This document shows positions 15,866-22,705 of a stretch of DNA of 35,240 bases, piece by piece; within the stretch, counting starts at the first letter, position 1, and each line of letters starts with the position of its first letter. The stretch covers positions 1 through 35,240 of the forward strand of contig CAZYRA010000001.1 of the NCBI GenBank assembly GCA_964649385.1, given 5' to 3'. Position numbers and translations under genes: made by a program. The notes beneath the pieces are model-generated. The model was not told the DNA's origin and searched no databases. It worked only from the letters and a program-made list of their open reading frames with translations. This DNA is from UBA5760 sp964649385 (GTDB lineage: Bacteria; Chloroflexota; Dehalococcoidia; Dehalococcoidales; UBA5760).

Positions 15866-16734
15866 TACCAGCCTCCTTTCCGGCTGTTTTTGCCACCTAC
15901 TATCTGCTCAATTTTATTGAACAGCTCGAGGAAATCTTCCCGCCAGCGGGGTATTCCCTCCGCTAGAGTAATCCCGCGAGAGTATAACCGGGCAATCTTA
16001 ATATCCAGTGGGATTCGCATTAGTATTGGGATAGTCTCCTTAAGGCAATACTCCTCAACCTTACCGTCACCAATACCATCTCGGTTGATGATGACGCCAC
16101 ATGAAATACCTAGTTTTTTCACCAAGTCTACTGCCAGGGCAAGGTCGTTAAGGCCAAAGCTGGTCGGTTCGGTTACCAGCAGGCAGAAGTCGCTGTCCTT
16201 CACAGTGGCGACTACCGGGCAGGAGGTTCCCGGTGGAGCATCAATGATGTTCAGTTCCTCTTGTCCAAGGTGCTTTTTCACCTCATTAATGATGCGGGGC
16301 GCTGCCACCTCACCGATTGAGAGCTTACCGTGGACGAATTCTATTTCCCCTGATCGGCCGGACTCGATAACTCCTATCCCTCTCCCCTCCTCGGCGATAG
16401 CACCTTCGGGACAGAGATAGCTGCATGCGCCGCATCCGTGGCAGAGTTCCGGGAAGATAAGTACCCGCTTTTCGATCACGGCAATGGCGTTGTAGACGCA
16501 GACCTCGGCACACCTGCCGCAGTAGTTACACTTTTCCTCATCCACCTTAGGGATAGGGATGGATACTACCTGATCATAATCCAGGGAAGGCTTCAGCAAA
16601 ATATGGGCATTGGGTTCCTCGACATCACAGTCAAGGAGCTTAACCCGTCTTTCCTTGCTTAACGACAAGGCGAGACTGGTCGCCACTAGGGTCTTCCCGG
16701 TCCCGCCCTTGCCGCTGGCGATAGATATTATCAT
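15865..16734 (-). CDS. MinD-type ATPase with two inserted [4Fe-4S] ferredoxin motifs (first copy)
   Basis: 289 residues, paralogous to the following gene. Deviant Walker A SGKGGTGKT (7-15) is followed by LLDCDVEEPNAHI, a complete [4Fe-4S] motif at Cys69/72/75/79, a second at Cys98/101/104/108, and then IIDAPPGTSCPV. All eight cluster cysteines are present, so a two-cluster domain like that of bacterial ferredoxins is expected. The start codon sits one base after the stop of the zinc-ribbon gene and the stop overlaps the next start. Tandem copies suggest a heterodimer. Confidence 0.92.
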   Translation of the reverse strand: MIISIASGKGGTGKTLVATSLALSLSKERRVKLLDCDVEEPNAHILLKPSLDYDQVVSIPIPKVDEEKCNYCGRCAEVCVYNAIAVIEKRVLIFPELCHGCGACSYLCPEGAIAEEGRGIGVIESGRSGEIEFVHGKLSIGEVAAPRIINEVKKHLGQEELNIIDAPPGTSCPVVATVKDSDFCLLVTEPTSFGLNDLALAVDLVKKLGISCGVIINRDGIGDGKVEEYCLKETIPILMRIPLDIKIARLYSRGITLAEGIPRWREDFLELFNKIEQIVGGKNSRKGGW

Positions 16735-16735
16735 C

Positions 16736-16966
16736 CTATTCCCTCATCATCCGCGCCCCGCATTGCGGGCAGTTGATATTGTAACATGGGGTTTCCCTCT
16801 GGTGAGTGGCCTTCGCCCCGCAGGCGGGGCAGACGCAGTTCCCGACGGGGCCAGCGCCGGGGCGTGTCCCCCCCATCCTGCCGGCACCCTGCCCTCCCCG
16901 GCCAATACCTCTTCCTGTCCCTGGGCCAACTCCCCCGGGCGGTCCAGTCCTATCTCCTTTGGGCAC
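16736..16966 (-). CDS. Small Gly-rich protein with C-terminal zinc ribbon
   Basis: 76 residues from a GTG at 16966. That start is chosen because GGAGGT (16973-16978) is 6 bases away and the product then begins MPKGDRTGPPG, the usual opening of this small-protein group; the in-frame ATG at 16972 touches the ribosome site and is unlikely. The N-terminal half is a Gly/Arg-rich stretch of GPG and GRG units; the C-terminal half has two CPxCG knuckles (CPACGAKATH and CPQCGARMM) that would bind zinc or iron as in rubredoxin-like ribbons. It sits between the NifX/coiled-coil gene and the first ferredoxin-MinD gene. Role unknown, probably a partner of the metal-cluster proteins. Ends in TAG. Confidence 0.75.
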   Translation of the reverse strand: MPKGDRTGPPGGVGPGTGRGIGRGGQGAGRMGGTRPGAGPVGNCVCPACGAKATHQRETPCYNINCPQCGARMMRE

Positions 16967-17017
16967 AACCATACCTCCAGTAAGTAATCCAGATTGTTTT
17001 GTCACCCTGACAGCAGC

Positions 17018-17596
17018 CTACCCTTTCTCTTCCAGCTCTTCAATGGAGCGCTGGATGCCAGATAGCTGTTCTGAGAGCGTCTTTAGTTGCTCTTTCAATG
17101 CTTTCAGTTCTTCCCCCGGGCTTATTGACTGGGGGGCTGGAGCCTCACCTTGAACGGCGCCTCCCATCCCCATTCCTTTGCCCATGCCTCGGCCCATTCC
17201 CATTCCTCTCCCCAGGCCGGACCCGGTTGCTGCGCCCATGCCGAAGTGGGCTTCTACGGTTGGCTGAGTGGTGTTCTGAAGCTGGCCGGACTTGTAAGCG
17301 CCGATGGCGTCCTTGACCTTACCGCTTGCACCGGTGATTATCGCAATCCCGGCTGCCGACAGTACCTGGTGGGCATTGGGGCCGCAGTTACCAGTAAGCA
17401 CCGCGCTTACCCCTTTACTGGCAATCACTTGGCCGCTGGCGATACCAGCGCCGCCGGAGGCCATGGCACTGGAGTTCTCGACCGCCTCGAACTGCATCGT
17501 GTCCGGGTCAACGATAATGAAATAGGGACACCGGCCGAAGCGAGGTTCGACTTCGGCATCAAGACTCGGTGCGGTGGCTGATACGGCAATCTTCAT
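17018..17596 (-). CDS. NifX-type domain with Gly/Met-rich linker and coiled-coil tail
   Basis: 192 residues in three parts. Residues 1-105 are a NifX/dinitrogenase-cofactor domain with VEPRFGRCPYFIIVD and LTGNCGPNAHQVLSAAGI. Residues about 118-145 form a low-complexity linker of repeated GMG/GRGMG units, chemically similar to the Gly-rich part of the two adjacent small proteins. Residues about 160-191 (ELKALKEQLKTLSEQLSGIQ) are a short coiled coil. The tail resembles that of the DUF5320-type protein encoded next door, suggesting they pair. Good AAAGGAG ribosome site. Ends in TAG. Likely cytoplasmic carrier of a molybdenum or iron cluster. Confidence 0.85.
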   Translation of the reverse strand: MKIAVSATAPSLDAEVEPRFGRCPYFIIVDPDTMQFEAVENSSAMASGGAGIASGQVIASKGVSAVLTGNCGPNAHQVLSAAGIAIITGASGKVKDAIGAYKSGQLQNTTQPTVEAHFGMGAATGSGLGRGMGMGRGMGKGMGMGGAVQGEAPAPQSISPGEELKALKEQLKTLSEQLSGIQRSIEELEEKG

Positions 17597-17598
17597 GT

Positions 17599-17892
17599 TT
17601 ATTTCTCCTTTATCTCAAGTTCGCGTATTCTGGCTTCAATTTGTTCCAGTTGCCCCTTCGCAATTTGGGCTTGGTTTCTCAGGAAATCAAGCTCTTGGGC
17701 GGGCATCATTGACTCCCCATAGAAAGGGGAGGATACCCCCACACCACTATAATGGGGATATCCATATCTTGTCCTAGGGTAAGCTCCGTATCCACGAGGA
17801 GCGCTGCTTATTCCCCAAGGGCTACAGAATCCCCTGCCGCCACCTGTCATTGGCCCCATTCCTCTAGGGCCTGTGCCATTAAGTCCTGGCAT
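17599..17892 (-). CDS. DUF5320-like small protein (Gly-rich head, coiled-coil tail)
   Basis: 97 residues. The N terminus MPGLNGTGPRGMGPMTGGGR is the pattern of DUF5320-type proteins found beside NifX genes in anaerobes, followed by an aromatic Gly/Tyr/Pro-rich middle (RYGYPHYSGVG) and a coiled-coil tail from about residue 67 (AQELDFLRNQAQIAKGQLEQ). AGGAGGTGA ribosome site before ATG. It is 2 bases upstream of the NifX/coiled-coil gene. Function unknown; the head-to-tail layout suggests a scaffold or assembly partner. Confidence 0.8.
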   Translation of the reverse strand: MPGLNGTGPRGMGPMTGGGRGFCSPWGISSAPRGYGAYPRTRYGYPHYSGVGVSSPFYGESMMPAQELDFLRNQAQIAKGQLEQIEARIRELEIKEK

Positions 17893-17950
17893 AATGTCAC
17901 CTCCTGTGTTAAAATTCCAAACTTTGCTCTTAAACTATAATCTGGCTGGT

Positions 17951-18100
17951 CTATTTCTCCGCGGACTCAAGCTGGCAAATGCTGGCTTCTATCTGCTCGA
18001 GTTGGCCACTTAGCATATCAGCCTGGTCCTTCAGAAAACCGAACTCCTCTTCCCTGATATAGTGTTTACCACCATAGGTAGGGGTATAAGTATCTTCATT
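17951..18100 (-). pseudogene. Remnant of a second DUF5320-like gene (coiled-coil tail only)
   Basis: In one minus-strand frame there is an open stretch ending at a TAG that encodes a Gly/Tyr segment and then FLKDQADMLSGQLEQIEA, which lines up with FLRNQAQIAKGQLEQIEA of the intact neighbour. No ATG, GTG or TTG start is available between the upstream in-frame TAG and this region, and the Gly-rich head is missing because the regulator gene runs into it. I read it as a truncated tandem copy. Expression through readthrough of the upstream TAG cannot be excluded. Confidence 0.65.
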
Positions 18101-18569
18101 CTATCCCGGCTCTTCCGAGCTGTCCACCCTTTCCCCGCCACCCCTTGCCCGATTGATGCGGCTGGATGGGTATAATATTCGGTGTGTCGCAGGTGGGGCA
18201 TAGCTGGGGGGGGTTGGTTACCATATCCTGAAAAGGAACGTCCCACTGGTGACCGTTGATACAGTAGAAGTGGCGTACTGCCATCTCAAAAGTGCCGCCC
18301 TCAATGCGTATCGCCTTCCCGTTAAGTATGGCATCGGCCAACTTGGTACGGGCTGCTCCCAGCACCCGGTGAAAAGTAGGTCGTGAGACGTTCATTCTCC
18401 GGGCACACTCCGTCTGCTCCAACCCTTCTAGGTCCCTGAGCCGTATCGCCTCCGCTTCCTCTACAGAGAGGCATACTTCCTCAAGGCTACGGTACGGTTT
18501 TCCTACCGGCTTAAAGAAGGTCACCTCAGGTATCGAGGCTACACAGCGACACTTTGGCATCCTGCCCAC
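18096..18569 (-). CDS. DUF134-family helix-turn-helix regulator with zinc-binding-like tail
   Basis: 157 residues. DUF134 proteins are small DNA-binding proteins common in anaerobes beside NifX-type genes. Residues 1-35 carry the family opening (PKCRC, EVTFFKPVGKP), and a sigma-70 region 4-like HTH spans about 37-82 (LEGLEQTECARRMNVSRPTF). A C-terminal extension has Cys103, His107, Cys124 and Cys127, which could make a metal site and sense metal or redox state. The start is GTG at 18569, with ATG at 18560 as alternative; neither has an ideal ribosome site. It heads the minus-strand cluster, with a palindrome overlapping its promoter, so autoregulation is likely. Confidence 0.85.
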   Translation of the reverse strand: MGRMPKCRCVASIPEVTFFKPVGKPYRSLEEVCLSVEEAEAIRLRDLEGLEQTECARRMNVSRPTFHRVLGAARTKLADAILNGKAIRIEGGTFEMAVRHFYCINGHQWDVPFQDMVTNPPQLCPTCDTPNIIPIQPHQSGKGWRGKGGQLGRAGIE

Positions 18570-18622
18570 AGCTATCTTTATCCCCTTGCTGTATTTAACC
18601 TATGTCCATAATAAGCTTTATA

Positions 18623-18636
18623 TGAACTTATGTTCA
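18623..18636. promoter_or_regulatory. Palindromic operator candidate TGAAC-TTAT-GTTCA
   Basis: A perfect 5+5 inverted repeat with a 4-base centre. It lies just after the -10 box of the minus-strand promoter, over the expected transcription start, where a bound protein would block transcription. The DUF134 regulator encoded directly downstream is the obvious candidate ligand; that link is inference. Confidence 0.5.
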
Positions 18637-18641
18637 CTATT

Positions 18642-18670
18642 ATAGTATCACGCTATTTTAATAGTGTCAA
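18642..18670 (-). promoter_or_regulatory. Promoter of the DUF134/NifX/MinD cluster
   Basis: On the minus strand TTGACA (18665-18670), 17-base spacer, TACTAT (18642-18647), with TATAAT overlapping three bases further. Excellent sigma-70-type promoter upstream of the regulator gene. Confidence 0.7.
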
Positions 18671-18723
18671 GAAAGTGCTAAAATATTCTGGCTTAAAGGA
18701 ACAGTAAGGAAAGGGGTATAACC

Positions 18724-19386
18724 ATGACGATTAGGGAAAACGTCAAGCTAATCTTAAGTGAGCTGCCGGATGGGGTTGAACTGGTGGCTGCGGCTAAGAC
18801 AAGACGACCGGAGGAAGTTCTTGAGGCAATCGAGTCGGGGGTAGATATTATCGGTGAAAACTACCTCCAGGAGATGGAGTCGGCCTATCGGGTAATTGGC
18901 AGGAAGGCAAAGTGGCACTTCATTGGCTACCTGCAGAAGAATAAGGTGGGAAAGGCGGTTAGGCTATTCGATATGATAGAGACCGTTGATTCTCTGGAGA
19001 TAGCCGGGGAGATTGATAAGAGGTGTGCTCAGATCGGTAAGGCTATGCCGGTGCTGATTGAGATAAACAGCGGCCGGGAAAGCCAGAAAACAGGTGTCTT
19101 TCCGGAAGATGTGGATGAGATGGTCAAAGAGATTTCAAATTACCAAAACCTGAAGGTAGCGGGGCTGATGACGATGGGGCCGATGTGGGGAGACCCGGAA
19201 GACTCCAGACCCTATTTTCGGGAAACGAAGAGGCTCTTTGATAGAATTAAGAGCCTCGGCTTGCCCGGCGTTGAGATGCGCTACCTTTCTATGGGAATGA
19301 CCAATTCCTATCGGGTTGCTATTGAGGAAGGGGCTAATATCGTAAGGATAGGCACTAAGGTGTTCGGTGAGCGGAGCCGGCAATAG
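18724..19386 (+). CDS. YggS/PLPBP-family pyridoxal-phosphate homeostasis protein
   Basis: 220-residue single-domain PLP-binding protein with the alanine-racemase-like barrel. Lys25 in LVAAAKTR is the Schiff-base lysine; GENYLQE (44-50), WHFIGYLQKNK, MTMGP and the phosphate-binding SMGMTNSYRVAIEEGANIVR follow in the family order. These proteins buffer PLP and influence amino-acid metabolism. AAGGGG ribosome site before the ATG. First of a short plus-strand pair, divergent from the DUF134 cluster. Ends in TAG. Confidence 0.94.
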   Translation: MTIRENVKLILSELPDGVELVAAAKTRRPEEVLEAIESGVDIIGENYLQEMESAYRVIGRKAKWHFIGYLQKNKVGKAVRLFDMIETVDSLEIAGEIDKRCAQIGKAMPVLIEINSGRESQKTGVFPEDVDEMVKEISNYQNLKVAGLMTMGPMWGDPEDSRPYFRETKRLFDRIKSLGLPGVEMRYLSMGMTNSYRVAIEEGANIVRIGTKVFGERSRQ

Positions 19387-19464
19387 TTTGTTTACTTAAT
19401 TATCGCCAGTTTTAGATGGTGTTTTGATTGATAGGAATTAGACGCTTGGGGGGGGGTGATTTGC

Positions 19465-19875
19465 ATGAGTACCAGTGATGTTACCGCGACTCAGGTGAGG
19501 GAGACGGAGTACCAGGGGGAATCTTTTCCGGTTAAGAACGTCTGGGTGAGGTGGTTAACTCACAAGGACCTGGGTGGTGAGGAATACCAGCATAACCATG
19601 CCCTGCGGCACTTCACCATCGGCCCGAATGGTGAAGTGCCGATGCACAGCCATAAGTTCACGCAGATAATGTATTTAGTAAGCGGGCAGGCTATCTGCTG
19701 CTCTACAACTAAGGATGGGAAAATAGAGGAAAGGGAGATTGGCCCCGGCGATTTCGCCTATACCTACTCTTTTGAACCTCACGCTATCAAGAACCCCAGT
19801 GAATCCGAGCCGGTAGTCTTTCTCTGCTGCATTGATTGTGTTGATGATAAGCAGAACTGCTTTTCCCCAGCCTGA
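19465..19875 (+). CDS. Cupin-domain protein
   Basis: 136 residues from the ATG at 19465, which follows GGGGGTGAT; an in-frame GTG at 19456 would lie inside the ribosome site. One cupin barrel: PMHSHKFTQIMYLVSGQA is motif 1, with two His for metal, and GPGDFAYTYSFEPHAIKN is motif 2. The C-terminal end has an unusual Cys-rich run (FLCCIDCVDDKQNC). Substrate unknown; the family includes isomerases, dioxygenases and sugar-binding proteins. Located between the PLP-binding protein and the convergent HAD gene. Confidence 0.85.
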   Translation: MSTSDVTATQVRETEYQGESFPVKNVWVRWLTHKDLGGEEYQHNHALRHFTIGPNGEVPMHSHKFTQIMYLVSGQAICCSTTKDGKIEEREIGPGDFAYTYSFEPHAIKNPSESEPVVFLCCIDCVDDKQNCFSPA

Positions 19876-19936
19876 CCATTACCGGCGAAAGTTATCTTGA
19901 GCGGTTGGCGGCGTTGTTAACCGGTTGGGGTGGTGG

Positions 19937-20593
19937 TTAAAGGGGCAGCGACTCGAGGCTTTCAACGATGTCGTTTAGGTCATCAAACGGCGTGCAGGTG
20001 ACGTGTCTCTCCCTGAAGTGGGCCAGCAGGTCGCCGGTGGCGAAAATGTGATAGGATTGCTGCGCTGGGATGGCATCGGAAATACCATTACCGGCGTAGA
20101 TGACACGGTAACCCCTTTCCTGAAACAATCTTAGGTGGGTCTCTTTGAAGTTGTTTTCTAGCTGGTTGCCTTCCGGTCCCAGGTAGCGGGCCTCAATACT
20201 ATTGGAACCGAACCGGGTTCTGGCGGCGAACACCTCGATATTGTCTACCCCGATATCTTTAAGAATTGCCTGGATATAGAAGTCCAGCCCATTTGAGACG
20301 ATGGCAAACTCTAAGCCCTTCCGGTGACAGTATGTCAGCAGGTTATGAAACCCGGGCCGTAACTCCGCCTTCTCCCTGATCAGTTTGAGCAGGGTCTCTT
20401 TATCGGCTTTAACTGTAGCAAAGGCCAGGGTATTAAAGCGGCCGACCGATATCTTACCCTCCTTGTACTCTTGAAACATCTGCCTCCAGCTCTTATTACC
20501 AAAGGCATCCAGTATAAGAAAGCTGACATCTTCCCGGGTAATGGTACCGTCGAAATCGCATTGAAGGAGCGTCTTCATGGTGGCACTACTCAT
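19937..20593 (-). CDS. HAD-superfamily phosphatase (MtnX/PSP-like)
   Basis: 218-residue HAD hydrolase. DFDGT (13-17) carries the nucleophile Asp13 and acid Asp15, SNGLDFYI is motif II, and GNGISDAIPA is motif IV with Asp for magnesium. The helical cap (SFLILDAFGNKSWRQMFQEY) resembles the MtnX phosphatase of methionine salvage and phosphoserine phosphatase. No other salvage gene is nearby, so the substrate is unassigned. Start at 20593, or at the ATG at 20578 directly before the catalytic motif; ribosome-site evidence is weak for both. Confidence 0.85.
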   Translation of the reverse strand: MSSATMKTLLQCDFDGTITREDVSFLILDAFGNKSWRQMFQEYKEGKISVGRFNTLAFATVKADKETLLKLIREKAELRPGFHNLLTYCHRKGLEFAIVSNGLDFYIQAILKDIGVDNIEVFAARTRFGSNSIEARYLGPEGNQLENNFKETHLRLFQERGYRVIYAGNGISDAIPAQQSYHIFATGDLLAHFRERHVTCTPFDDLNDIVESLESLPL

Positions 20594-20666
20594 TCCTGGT
20601 GTCTAACCTTGAATTTTGAACCGGCTATTCGGGTGAGACGGACTGAGGTTAAGTAAAGCCTCAGCT

Positions 20667-21161
20667 TCACATTCCCCCCGCCTCAGTTTCGGGCTCAATT
20701 TTGTGTAGATTGTCCCGGCTTTCGATATGGTCGATAAATAGCGTCCCGTCTAAGTGGTCAATCTCATGCTCCAGAGCCTGGGCGAGCAGACCGCTTGCTC
20801 TAATCCTGAATGCCTTACCTTGTTGGTCCCGGCCCTTCACCGTAACCGATACCGAGCGCTTTATCTCACCGCCATAGCCCGGTACGCTCAGGCAGGCTTC
20901 GCTAACCTCACGTTCCCCACTACGTTTGACAATTTCAGGGTTGATGATAGCGATGGGTTCCTCGTCCGGCATCTGGACTACTATCACCCGCAGCGATACT
21001 CCAATCTGGGGCGCCGCCAGTCCCACGCCGTCTGAGTGGTGCATCGTCTCCACCATATCGCTAATCAGGCGATGAACTGATTTATCTATAGAGGATACTC
21101 TACTGGCTTTCCGCCTTAGCACTGAATCGTTAGGGAGGCGGTGCATTACCCGAACTGACAT
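20667..21161 (-). CDS. def: Peptide deformylase
   Basis: 164-residue deformylase that removes the N-formyl group from nascent proteins. All three motifs are present: GVGLAAPQ (45-52), EACLS (88-92; metal ligand Cys90, Ala in place of the usual Gly) and HEIDH (132-136; two His ligands and the catalytic Glu). AAGGAG ribosome site before the ATG. Single gene between the HAD phosphatase and tRNA-Pro. Confidence 0.96.
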   Translation of the reverse strand: MSVRVMHRLPNDSVLRRKASRVSSIDKSVHRLISDMVETMHHSDGVGLAAPQIGVSLRVIVVQMPDEEPIAIINPEIVKRSGEREVSEACLSVPGYGGEIKRSVSVTVKGRDQQGKAFRIRASGLLAQALEHEIDHLDGTLFIDHIESRDNLHKIEPETEAGGM

Positions 21162-21286
21162 CGTGCTGTGACTACTCCTTTTCTATGCTAACTGTGACAT
21201 CCGGGAACAAAGCCTAGCTGACAAGACTAATGTTAGCAAATTTCGCCTGTTCCTGTCCATTGCTTAAGCGGGAAGGCAGACCCTGT

Positions 21287-21315
21287 TTGCTCGCCGCAGT
21301 GAATTATGCTAATAT
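21287..21315 (+). promoter_or_regulatory. Promoter of tRNA-Pro
   Basis: TTGCTC (21287-21292), 17-base spacer, TAATAT (21310-21315), some 26 bases upstream of the tRNA. Confidence 0.45.
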
Positions 21316-21341
21316 CTTGGTAAGAATGACAGGATACTTAT

Positions 21342-21419
<78 letters not shown>

Positions 21420-21480
21420 TTTTTCGGGTACAAATTCTTCCTAAGAATCATTTCCCCAATCCACATCCCGCCCCGGCATA

Positions 21481-21598
21481 TATCCTCCTGAGTTTTCTTC
21501 ACTTTCTAAAGCAGCGGGCCGGGCTATCCAATCGCCAGCTGTCTAGAGAATACGGTGTATCACACGCGGCAGTGAGGAGAGCGCTCAAGAGAGTTTAA
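21481..21598 (+). pseudogene. HTH fragment, possible recombinase remnant
   Basis: The frame encodes FLHFLKQRAGLSNRQLSREY, then VSHAAVRRALKRV and a stop: a helix-turn-helix like those at the C termini of serine recombinases and related proteins. It has no start codon or ribosome site of its own; the frame begins inside tRNA-Pro. Probably the tail of a degraded mobile-element gene left beside its tRNA target. Confidence 0.4.
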
Positions 21599-21616
21599 CT
21601 GAACATTAGCCACCGG

Positions 21617-22609
21617 CTAGGGATTGAGCGGCAGCAATAAAGTGGGGCCTGGCTTTCGAAGCAAATATGACTCCGTATACTCGGTAGGGTGAGAGTAAGC
21701 AACCTGCACTTTGGGATATTCCAACCAAAAAAGGAATAGCCCGATAACCTGTGGCTTCGTTCCAAATGGGCCGACAATAATATTGTATGAACCGCTTAGT
21801 TCATCACATATGCCTTCAAGTATCTTCTTAACAGCGTATGGGTTATCAGCAGGAACATTTCTTACTTCCACGGAAGGCTGTGAAAGCAGATAGGAGTTGT
21901 TCTTCTCTGCGTACTTCAGGTAATTGAGATTATCATTACGCGGTGGATTTGCTATCAATGCAATAGTTTTAACGGGACTGAAGTGTTTCCATACTGTAAG
22001 TGAACGTTCCGCCTCAAATCCCAGAAACATAATGAGAACCTTTTCCTTTTCTACATCAATAGAGCCAAAGAAGCTGGGCACAGTGGTTATTTGTGAAACC
22101 CCTGCCGTGAGTTTGTTGGGCAGATATGTTTGTGTTGTGTGAAGCATTCGAGGAAGTCCCAGCTTCAGGTCAATTACAAGATAGTGGAGAAGCTGTAATA
22201 GATATATCTTCGTGAATCCGCTAATGTCAATCGTAACAAAGGAGCTTTCATTGTCACGGGGTCTACATTGGTCCCAAATGTGCTTGAGTTGGCTGATTCC
22301 CTCATTTGGGCTGTCCCGCCCACAGGAAATAACGAAGATACCCTTGGAACTCCTTGCCCCCAGCATGCCCTTTAGACTATTCAGGTTAGTATCGGTTTGC
22401 CTCTTATCCAGGGAATCTTCAATAACAAAGATGATAGAAAAGTTGGTCCGGTAATTGGCACTCATCTTGAGTGCACTGGAAAGACATCTCTCCTCAAAGC
22501 TGGCGCAACATATAAAGAGGTCGTCAGGCCCGTATTCGTTGACTTTGGTTAAATGATCTACTTCCACCGTTTGTTGTTCAATAGTCACACTACCCGCCAA
22601 TGCTAACAT
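21617..22609 (-). CDS. Unrecognised protein with a duplicated FE(x)ER motif
   Basis: 330 residues, no signal peptide or membrane segment. I do not recognise the family. It appears to be built of two similar halves: residues about 30-65 have hydrophobic-CASFEERCLSSAL followed by a beta-strand (SIIFVIED), and residues about 190-223 have VLIMFLGFEAERSL followed by TIALIANPP. Each half thus has a strand, a Phe-Glu-(x)-Glu-Arg turn, a helix and a second strand, which suggests two Rossmann-like domains. Base composition is more AT-rich than the neighbours. The start codon has no clear ribosome site. Ends in TAG. Position after tRNA-Pro and an HTH remnant suggests an acquired gene. Confidence 0.6.
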   Translation of the reverse strand: MLALAGSVTIEQQTVEVDHLTKVNEYGPDDLFICCASFEERCLSSALKMSANYRTNFSIIFVIEDSLDKRQTDTNLNSLKGMLGARSSKGIFVISCGRDSPNEGISQLKHIWDQCRPRDNESSFVTIDISGFTKIYLLQLLHYLVIDLKLGLPRMLHTTQTYLPNKLTAGVSQITTVPSFFGSIDVEKEKVLIMFLGFEAERSLTVWKHFSPVKTIALIANPPRNDNLNYLKYAEKNNSYLLSQPSVEVRNVPADNPYAVKKILEGICDELSGSYNIIVGPFGTKPQVIGLFLFWLEYPKVQVAYSHPTEYTESYLLRKPGPTLLLPLNP

Positions 22610-22705
22610 CTATTGTGGTTATTATAGCATAAATCATTTCGAGATTGACCCTCAAACGGCGTACCGAATCCGGTGGAAGGTTCAGCATGCCCTGTATGAC
22701 ACAGT

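Noticed and set aside
14628..17596. Nitrogen fixation cluster
   Set aside because: NifX-type domains are present but no nifHDK, nifB radical SAM or nifEN; such domains are common in non-fixing anaerobes.
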